Shown: in pieces, positions 1 through 5,755 of the stretch
Layout: every line of letters starts with the position of its first letter
Position numbering within the stretch: position 1 is the stretch's first letter
Made by a program: the position numbers and the translations under genes
Notes under the pieces: generated by a model
What the model was told of the DNA's origin: nothing
Databases searched by the model: none
The model's input: the letters and a program-made list of their open reading frames with translations, nothing else
NCBI GenBank assembly: GCA_009839585.1
Contig: VXPI01000058.1
Location: 11,081-16,835, forward strand
Direction of reading: 5' to 3'
DNA length: 5,755 nucleotides
Source of the DNA: Gammaproteobacteria bacterium
GTDB taxonomy: Bacteria > Pseudomonadota > Gammaproteobacteria > Arenicellales > Poriferihabitantaceae

Positions 1-2
1 CT

Positions 3-392
3 GCCAAGCGACTGGATTCATTTCGCAATCAGCCAAAAGCCCTGCAATCCCTGATTCAAGTCAATCTGCAAAATGAACCCGGCAAGTCGGGGATTCAGGT
101 TGACGAACTGGGCAATCTGGCCGAATTGATTGATTCGCTGCCCAATCTCGAATTCAGGGGCCTCATGATCATACCTCGTCCTGAAGGCAGCTTTGATCTG
201 CAGCGCAAGGTGTTTCGTGAACTACGCGAATTGCTCGAGAGTTATCAAGCATGTTATCCGAACATGGATCAGCTATCCATGGGCATGACCAACGACATGG
301 CGGCCGCGATTCATGAAGGTGCCACCATGGTGCGTGTAGGAACGGCGATATTTGGACCCCGAACACCTAGGAATCAGTCACGAATCCAATGA
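3..392 (+). CDS. yggS: YggS/PLPBP family pyridoxal phosphate homeostasis protein, 3' part only
   Basis: This is the C-terminal 129 codons of a YggS (PROSC/PLPBP) protein, cut by the window's left edge; the in-frame reading begins at base 3. The family binds PLP in an alanine-racemase-like TIM barrel, acts in the cytoplasm, and has no established enzymatic reaction; it buffers PLP and affects amino-acid and keto-acid balance. Seen here are the QVNLQNEPGKSGI strand (about nt 57-107), FRGLMIIP, then LSMGMTNDMAAAI (from about nt 273) and VRVGTAIFG (about nt 330-356). In the family, the last two segments hold the PLP phosphate. Full-length members are about 225-235 residues, so roughly the first 100 residues, including the PLP-binding lysine, lie outside the window. 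The stop overlaps the proC start as ATGA, indicating an operon. Confidence 0.95.
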   Translation, partial: AKRLDSFRNQPKALQSLIQVNLQNEPGKSGIQVDELGNLAELIDSLPNLEFRGLMIIPRPEGSFDLQRKVFRELRELLESYQACYPNMDQLSMGMTNDMAAAIHEGATMVRVGTAIFGPRTPRNQSRIQ

Positions 393-1216
393 TGAACAGC
401 AGGCTTGCATTTGTGGGTGGAGGCAGCATGGCTCGCAGTATGGTCGGCGGTTTGCTGGCTAACGGTTATGGTCCTGACCGGATTCGGGTCTCCGACCCTG
501 ATGCACAGCAACGAGAAGCACTGTCCAGGAATTTTCCGGTCACGGTGACAGAGGACAATCTTACGTGTATTGATGCTGCCGATGTCATCATCACTGCCAT
601 CAAGCCACAGAATATGAAACAAGTACTGATATCGCTGCACCATTACCTCAAGCCTTCATCGCAACTTCTGATCTCGATAGCAGCTGGCATCAGAACCAGG
701 GACATCATGCGCTGGGCGGACTGCGACATTCCGTTGATTCGTGTAATGCCAAACACCCCAGCCCTGATTGGCTACGGTGCTTCGGTCCTGTTTGCCGGCC
801 AGAATGTCCGGCTTTCCCAAAAGAACATGGCCCAGAACATCATGCAGGCTGTGGGAGAGATAGCCTGGGTTGAAAATGAAGATCTTCTCGATGCGGTGAC
901 CGGTATTTCCGGTAGTGGCCCAGCTTACTTTTTTCGCATTATTGAAATCATGATCAATGCCGCCCAAAAAAATGGACTGGATCCGGAACTATCAAAAAAC
1001 CTGGTCTTGCAGACCGCACTTGGAGCGACTCAACTTGCCAAGGACAGTGACCTGTCTGCAGGTGAGCTTCGAAAGCAGGTAACTTCCAAAAGAGGAACCA
1101 CTGAAGCTGCCTTGAACTTTATGGAGAATTCAAGGATTGAAGCAGTCTTTGAGGACGCCATCTCTGCGGCGATTGCCCGCTCTAGAGAACTCGCCTCCGA
1201 ACTCGGAGAGGAATAA
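389..1216 (+). CDS. proC: Pyrroline-5-carboxylate reductase
   Basis: Cytosolic enzyme that reduces 1-pyrroline-5-carboxylate to L-proline with NAD(P)H, the last step of proline synthesis. The 275 residues match the usual length (about 270). An N-terminal Rossmann fold shows FVGGGSMA (residues 8-15), a GGGxxA variant of the common GxGxMA dinucleotide-binding motif. It is followed by IKPQ (71-74), RVMPNTP (118-124), GISGSGPAY (172-180), and the P5CR signature LRKQVTSKRGTTEAALNF (227-244) in the helical dimerisation domain. The ATG at 389 overlaps the yggS stop as ATGA. A second ATG follows at 392, so the start could be one codon later. The nearest AGGA-like sequence (369-373) is about 15 bases away, too far for a normal ribosome site, so translation is probably coupled to yggS. 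I see no missing catalytic motif. Confidence 0.97.
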   Translation: MMNSRLAFVGGGSMARSMVGGLLANGYGPDRIRVSDPDAQQREALSRNFPVTVTEDNLTCIDAADVIITAIKPQNMKQVLISLHHYLKPSSQLLISIAAGIRTRDIMRWADCDIPLIRVMPNTPALIGYGASVLFAGQNVRLSQKNMAQNIMQAVGEIAWVENEDLLDAVTGISGSGPAYFFRIIEIMINAAQKNGLDPELSKNLVLQTALGATQLAKDSDLSAGELRKQVTSKRGTTEAALNFMENSRIEAVFEDAISAAIARSRELASELGEE

Positions 1217-1218
1217 GC

Positions 1219-1791
1219 ATGCCATATATCCAGAACTCTCTTGGTTTCCTCATCGAAACGATCCTGGGTTTGTACGTGCTTGTCATATTACTGAGACTGG
1301 TTTTTCAGTATTGCGGTGCAGATCACAGGAACCCTCTATCCGTGGTGATCATACGCTTCACCGAGGTACCGCTTGGTGTATTTCGCAAGACCATTCCGCA
1401 AATGTTCGGAGTTGACATGGCTTGTTTCGTGTTTGCCTTGACAGTCTCCATGGTTCAACTCGCCCTGGTAATGAGTGTTTCAGGCTATCCCCTTAACATT
1501 GCTGCGATTGCACTTTTGGCATTGAGTGATATTCTGTCAACCCTGGTCTGGATCGTAATCATTGCGATTCTTGTGGCCGCAATCATGAGTTGGTTCATGC
1601 GCTCTTATCATCCAGTGCTGTATCTGGCAGTACAGATCAGCCAGCCGGTGTTGCGCCCCATTCGCAATATCATGCCTACATTTGGCGGACTTGACCTTTC
1701 ACCGATTATTGCATTTTTCGTGCTAAACCTGATTTTGAGGCTGGTGGTCGCACCAATTGGGGATTTTGGACGCCTATTGATGTTCAGTTGA
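1219..1791 (+). CDS. yggT: YggT family integral membrane protein
   Basis: A 190-residue inner-membrane protein made of two YGGT repeats. Repeat one covers about residues 8-90, with the conserved loop NPLSVVIIRFTEVPLGVFRK (38-57). Repeat two covers about 105-184, with MSWFMRSYHPVLY (123-135) and a matching QPVLRPIRNIMP loop (142-153). Four hydrophobic stretches (about 8-30, 66-90, 93-126, 161-180) fit the two-domain form common in gammaproteobacteria. The exact function of the family is unknown; E. coli YggT has been linked to osmotic tolerance, and plant/cyanobacterial relatives (Ycf19/CCB3-like) to membrane-complex biogenesis. The ATG lies 2 bases after the proC stop, with GGAGAGG (1205-1211) 7 bases ahead, a strong ribosome site inside the end of proC. 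It is probably the last gene of the operon, because no gene follows for about 800 bases. Confidence 0.94.
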   Translation: MPYIQNSLGFLIETILGLYVLVILLRLVFQYCGADHRNPLSVVIIRFTEVPLGVFRKTIPQMFGVDMACFVFALTVSMVQLALVMSVSGYPLNIAAIALLALSDILSTLVWIVIIAILVAAIMSWFMRSYHPVLYLAVQISQPVLRPIRNIMPTFGGLDLSPIIAFFVLNLILRLVVAPIGDFGRLLMFS

Positions 1792-2588
1792 ATTCGATTG
1801 AATCAATACACCATAAACCCGCTCTGCTTCCATTCACCCTGAAATCCCACTCAAATTCATATCCAGAATATCGTCAGCCAATTGCCTGGTAGCACCGGTA
1901 TTCACGACCCTGTTTCCGATTGCATTGGTGAAGGGCAAACTCCTGGCCCTTGAATGGGAATAGACCCAGCCTGTTTCCCCCCGGATTTAGCAGCTAGGCG
2001 GCATCTATATGCCGAAATTTCCCCAGTACACCGATTTCCGTGTTTTCCATTCCATTGATTCCTGCGAGAATCTAGAGTAGATAAAATCACCCAGCAGATG
2101 CGTGTCATCCGTGCTCAATTGGGACCCGCCATTTTGCATGACGTGCGAAAACTGACTGGACACGCCATCTACCATCCCGATGATTACAGGCAGGACAGCA
2201 GCTCGGCCATGCATTGCGGGATTCTGACAGCTTCGGCATTCACCACCAAAGTGTGAGAGCTGATGGGAAGTGTTTTGGCGTATTGCGTCCCAGGGTGCTC
2301 TCGGATGCCATTGACTGGCGATATCTTCGGTACCCTATCACCAGGGATCAATCATTGAGGTGGAATCCTAGGCCGGCAAATGGCAGGAAGTGGCTTGGAC
2401 ATTACTCCAACTGACCTGATAATCGATTTCTTCCAGGTTAAAGACCAGAGTAAAAATCCTTCCATGTAAATGACACAGGGAATTCACTGCCGCCAATGGA
2501 TTCATCATTCCGTGATACGATTTAGAAACCAATCCAATCGACACCGCTTATGAACCATCCAGGATTGTCAACTGGAATCCCGGAAGTT
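1792..2588. other. Gene-poor interval between yggT and ampG
   Basis: About 800 bases without a convincing gene. The longest open stretch is on the minus strand, stop-free from 2334 down to 2008 (109 codons, with an internal ATG at 2214-2212). After an in-frame TAG (2007-2005) and TAA (1989-1987), the same frame stays open down to a TGA at 1836-1834. Further upstream in that frame is a 46-codon piece, 2508-2368. A conflicting plus-strand frame (ATG 2098 to TGA 2256, 52 codons) and another minus-strand frame are also open nearby. No fragment matches a family I recognise and none has a good ribosome site. Small perfect inverted repeats occur at 1931-1951 (6-base arms AAGGGC/GCCCTT) and 1999-2014 (CGGCAT/ATGCCG around CTAT), neither followed by a T-run. 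It may be a decayed gene or plain intergenic DNA. Confidence 0.6.
2559..2583 (-). terminator. Hairpin just downstream of ampG, possible weak terminator
   Basis: Arms CCAGGATT (2559-2566) and AATCCCGG (2576-2583) pair over 8 positions around a 9-base loop. Seven pairs are Watson-Crick; the eighth is a G-T wobble in the ampG-sense RNA. The hairpin begins 5 bases past the ampG stop codon, the right place for a 3'-end structure. However, no U-run follows it in the ampG direction (the next bases read ATGGTTCATAAG). It is therefore more likely an mRNA-end stabilising hairpin or a weak terminator than a classical intrinsic one. It could also serve nothing. Confidence 0.35.
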
Positions 2589-4154
2589 TCAGGTCCGGTC
2601 TGGCTGTCTGGCAATCCACCAGATCAGGACCAATACCGGCAACCCGATGAATGCGGTAACGAGGAAGAAGTTATCATAGCCGATCGTGTCGACCATACTG
2701 CCTGAATATCCCCCAAGTATCTTGGGGAACATAAACATGAATGAGGTAAAAATCGCATATTGCATGGCCGAGAACCGCACATTGGTTAACGACGAGAGAA
2801 AGGCAACAAAAGCTGCACTTGCCAAACCTGCGCTCAAGTTATCCGCCATGATTACCGCATAGAGCATCATCAGACTCTGCCCTGTCTTTGCCAGCAGGAT
2901 GAACAACAGGTTGGTGGCGGCCGACAAGACAGCACCAAGGAACAGGATCTTCAATATCCCGGCACGGACCGCCAGCAGTCCACCGAGAAAACCGCCAATC
3001 AGAGTCATCCACAGACCAAAAAGCTTGGAGGCATTGGCGATATCCGTCTTGCTAAACCCCAGATCCTGATAAAACACATTCGAAATTACCCCAAGCACAA
3101 TATCCGAAATGCGGTAACAGCCAATTAACGCCAGCAGGATCAATGCAAATCGAACCCCATAGCGCCTGAAAAAATCCGCGACGGGATCAAAATACAATGA
3201 TTGCATGATCTCTCTCGGCACGATCCGCAAGGAGATCAGTAGCTTGCCCATGAGCAGTGCCCCCGCTGAAGCCATCAGCAAGCGTACAAAACCTACCATA
3301 ACTCCGGCAAGCGCTGTATTGCCGGTCAGACCCCTGAACCATGTTTTCATGGTCGTGGCTATTTCTGCTGTCAACAGGTACGCTGCGATGAACGAGGACA
3401 CACAAATGCCAAACAAAACCAGAATCTGGACATGTTGTCGGGTCCCATGTTGCTTGACTTCCTCCGATACCCCAGGTTCCTTGATTAGCAATGTCGTGGC
3501 AATACCAATCCCCATGCATGCCGCCATCATCTGATAGGTTGCGCTCCATGCGCCATAGGAATAGTTTTCGGTGGTACTTCCCAGGGCACTTGCCAGATAC
3601 AAGGAGCCTGCACCGGTGACCAGCATACCGATTCGATAGCCGACAATATAGGATGACGACATCATCGCCTGTAGTTCTGGTTTCGCGGATTCAATGCGAT
3701 AAGCATCAATCACAATATCCTGGGTTGCTGAAGAGAACCCGAGTATCACAGCCGCAAGAGCAAGATACACCAGATTATGACTTCCACTTGCCGGGTCGAT
3801 AAAAGACATCAGCAAAATAGCGATTACCACTGAAATCTGTGCCAACAGGATCCAGGCCCGACGTCGACCTAATGTTCTGGTCAGATAGGGCAAGGACAAA
3901 CTGTCAGCAAGTGGGGCCCAAACGAATTTAAAAGAGTAACCAAGAGCAGCCCAGCTGAAAAAGGTAACCACCGAGCGCTCAATACCTGCCTCTCTGAGCC
4001 AAAGGGACAACGAGGAGAATATCAACATCAACGGCAACCCAGCCGAAAAACCCAGAAACAACATGGTGATGACTCTGGGATGCAAAAACGTCCGAACCGC
4101 CGAAACCCAGTTGTTCATCACACCACTTGCAGGGATGCCATTGACGAAAGCCAT
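2589..4154 (-). CDS. ampG: AmpG family muropeptide permease (MFS)
   Basis: Inner-membrane major-facilitator transporter that imports GlcNAc-anhydroMurNAc muropeptides from the periplasm for peptidoglycan recycling, and in many species feeds signals for beta-lactamase induction. It has 521 residues; E. coli AmpG has 491. AmpG hallmarks are LFLGFSAGLPLMLI (32-45), FVWAPLADS (77-85), the cytoplasmic loop LGRRRAWIL (95-103), SSATQDIVIDAYRIE (141-155), YRISDIVLGVISNVFYQDLG (347-366), ADNLSAGLASAAFVAFLSSL (437-456) and FSAMQYAIFTS (461-471). An extra hydrophobic pair near 244-300, between the two MFS halves, fits the 14-helix AmpG topology. The first ATG (4154) follows an in-frame TAA at 4160-4158. 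Met13 (codon 4118-4116) fits the usual family N-terminus better, and neither start has a strong ribosome site. It stands alone and is divergent from pyrE. No ampC, ampR or ampD is in view. Confidence 0.94.
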   Translation of the reverse strand: MAFVNGIPASGVMNNWVSAVRTFLHPRVITMLFLGFSAGLPLMLIFSSLSLWLREAGIERSVVTFFSWAALGYSFKFVWAPLADSLSLPYLTRTLGRRRAWILLAQISVVIAILLMSFIDPASGSHNLVYLALAAVILGFSSATQDIVIDAYRIESAKPELQAMMSSSYIVGYRIGMLVTGAGSLYLASALGSTTENYSYGAWSATYQMMAACMGIGIATTLLIKEPGVSEEVKQHGTRQHVQILVLFGICVSSFIAAYLLTAEIATTMKTWFRGLTGNTALAGVMVGFVRLLMASAGALLMGKLLISLRIVPREIMQSLYFDPVADFFRRYGVRFALILLALIGCYRISDIVLGVISNVFYQDLGFSKTDIANASKLFGLWMTLIGGFLGGLLAVRAGILKILFLGAVLSAATNLLFILLAKTGQSLMMLYAVIMADNLSAGLASAAFVAFLSSLTNVRFSAMQYAIFTSFMFMFPKILGGYSGSMVDTIGYDNFFLVTAFIGLPVLVLIWWIARQPDRT

Positions 4155-4179
4155 AAATTAGTCCGGATTGATCGGAGGT

Positions 4180-4204
4180 GTTGTCATGGGTTAAGCATGA
4201 CAAC
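4180..4204. promoter_or_regulatory. Perfect 9-base inverted repeat upstream of ampG
   Basis: GTTGTCATG (4180-4188) and CATGACAAC (4196-4204) are exact reverse complements around a 7-base spacer. The repeat ends 26 bases before the ampG ATG at 4154 and lies about 165 bases before pyrE. It could be an operator for a dimeric regulator, with half-site centres 16 bases apart, or a hairpin in the ampG mRNA leader. The inner symmetric pair is A-N11-T, not the T-N11-A of a LysR-type box, so it does not simply look like an AmpR site. I do not recognise the motif. Confidence 0.5.
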
Positions 4205-4326
4205 TGGAAGAATGGTTCGGATTGAAGATACACTCATTTCAAGCACAGACTCTTGCCACTCGTATCTATTTCCTGTCAAAATAGCGAACCGGGATCCTAT
4301 CACCGGGCATATGCATTTCGGATCTG

Positions 4327-4354
4327 TTGACAGCATTCAATGATAACCTATTTC
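4327..4354 (+). promoter_or_regulatory. Candidate sigma-70 promoter for pyrE
   Basis: A consensus -35 box, TTGACA (4327-4332), is followed after 16 bases by TATTTC (4349-4354), a poor -10 match (3 of 6). Transcription would begin near 4361, leaving only about 8 leader bases before the GTG. The strong -35 and the position support it; the weak -10 and very short leader argue against it. There is no rph gene and no attenuator-like hairpin plus T-run as in the E. coli rph-pyrE system. Confidence 0.35.
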
Positions 4355-4368
4355 TCGTTTAAGGTAGT

Positions 4369-5016
4369 GTGAACCAGGACCAGTCTCAATTCATCAAGCT
4401 TTGTATTGCAAACGAAATTCTGGTTTTTGGTGATTTCACCTTGAAATCGGGACGCATCAGTCCCTATTTTTTCAATGCCGGGAAATTCTCGAATGGGTAT
4501 TTGCTCGGTCAGCTGGCAGCACATCTCGGTTCACTGATAATCAGGGAACTTGGCACTGATTTCATGCTGTTTGGCCCCGCATACAAAGGTATCCCGATTG
4601 CCGCGGCTACCGCAATAAACATCTCAGGGCACTCCGGTACAGAGATCAAGTATGCCTACAACCGGAAGGAAGCCAAAAATCATGGAGAAGGAGGAAACAC
4701 GGTCGGAGCACCCATCCGTGGTCATGTTGTGATTCTTGATGACGTAGTCACTGCCGGGACTTCTGTCTATGAGTCACTTGAAGTGATCGAACAGGCCGGT
4801 GCAGCCTTATACGCCATTGTCACGGTTTTGGACAGGCAGGAAAAAGCGGGGAATGCATCCTTGTCAACGGTTCAAGCCCTAAGAGACAGGCTCAATGTGC
4901 CGGTCCTGTCACTAGTCAAGCTCGACGATCTGGTAAGCTATATTGAATCTGACCAATCCCTAAAGAGACATCTTGAGGCCATGAATAACTACCGGGACCA
5001 GTATGGGGCCACTTGA
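4369..5016 (+). CDS. pyrE: Orotate phosphoribosyltransferase
   Basis: Cytosolic homodimeric enzyme joining orotate to PRPP to give orotidine monophosphate and pyrophosphate, the fifth step of UMP synthesis. It has 215 residues; E. coli PyrE has 213. Motifs in order are FGDFTLKSGRISPYFFNAG (20-38, orotate/PRPP region), FGPAYKGIPIA (68-78), the flexible catalytic loop YNRKEAKNHGEGGN (97-110), and the PRPP-binding loop VVILDDVVTAGTS (120-132) with the two acidic residues at 124-125. The start is GTG at 4369. An in-frame TAA (4360-4362) rules out anything further upstream, and the encoded N-terminus aligns with E. coli PyrE. AAGG (4361-4364) lies only 4 bases ahead of the GTG, closer than usual, hinting at modest initiation. 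It is divergent from ampG and convergent with the P-II gene. Confidence 0.97.
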   Translation: MNQDQSQFIKLCIANEILVFGDFTLKSGRISPYFFNAGKFSNGYLLGQLAAHLGSLIIRELGTDFMLFGPAYKGIPIAAATAINISGHSGTEIKYAYNRKEAKNHGEGGNTVGAPIRGHVVILDDVVTAGTSVYESLEVIEQAGAALYAIVTVLDRQEKAGNASLSTVQALRDRLNVPVLSLVKLDDLVSYIESDQSLKRHLEAMNNYRDQYGAT

Positions 5017-5029
5017 ACCTTGCTCACCC

Positions 5030-5755
<726 letters not shown>

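Noticed and set aside
1999..2014. Perfect 6-base stem with CTAT loop, considered as the yggT operon terminator
   Set aside because: It lies about 200 bases past the yggT stop and no T-run follows on either strand.
2098..2256. Plus-strand 52-codon open frame in the gene-poor interval
   Set aside because: It has no ribosome site, no recognised similarity, and overlaps a longer open minus-strand frame.
4251..4279. TTGACA on the minus strand at 4279-4274 as an ampG promoter
   Set aside because: No acceptable -10 sequence is found at 16-18 bases; the sequence there reads GCAAGA or similar.
2331..4310. Shared CCTATCACC at about 2334-2342 and 4296-4304
   Set aside because: The match is only about 9 bases and the flanks diverge, so it is likely chance.

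Overview
This window reads as an ordinary stretch of bacterial chromosome, most likely from a gammaproteobacterium. That assignment rests on the yggS-proC-yggT gene order, an AmpG muropeptide permease, a pyrE product close in length and motifs to the E. coli enzyme, and a P-II protein very close to enterobacterial GlnK/GlnB. The species cannot be told from sequence alone. Base composition looks moderate and even across the genes. I see no transposase, integrase, phage gene, CRISPR array, tRNA or rRNA.

Layout: bases 1-1791 hold a tight plus-strand operon. It contains the 3' part of yggS (PLP homeostasis), then proC (last step of proline synthesis) overlapping it by 4 bases, then yggT (a small membrane protein) 2 bases further on. 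Bases 1792-2588 (about 800 bases) hold no gene I can defend. They contain interrupted minus-strand reading frames that may be gene remains, and a hairpin just past the ampG stop. Bases 2589-4154 carry ampG on the minus strand. A 214-base divergent spacer follows, with a perfect 9-base inverted repeat on the ampG side and a TTGACA-type promoter candidate on the pyrE side. pyrE (GTG start) runs plus-strand from 4369 to 5016 and meets a minus-strand P-II gene (glnK/glnB family, 5030-5368) tail to tail, 13 bases apart. Bases 5369-5755 are the upstream region of the P-II gene, with a candidate sigma-54 promoter.

The genes belong to separate housekeeping tasks: cofactor and proline metabolism, cell-wall recycling, pyrimidine synthesis, and nitrogen sensing. 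Nothing here forms an obviously new system. The points most worth a second look are regulatory: the inverted repeat in front of ampG, the possible sigma-54 element in front of the P-II gene, and the gene-poor interval between yggT and ampG.
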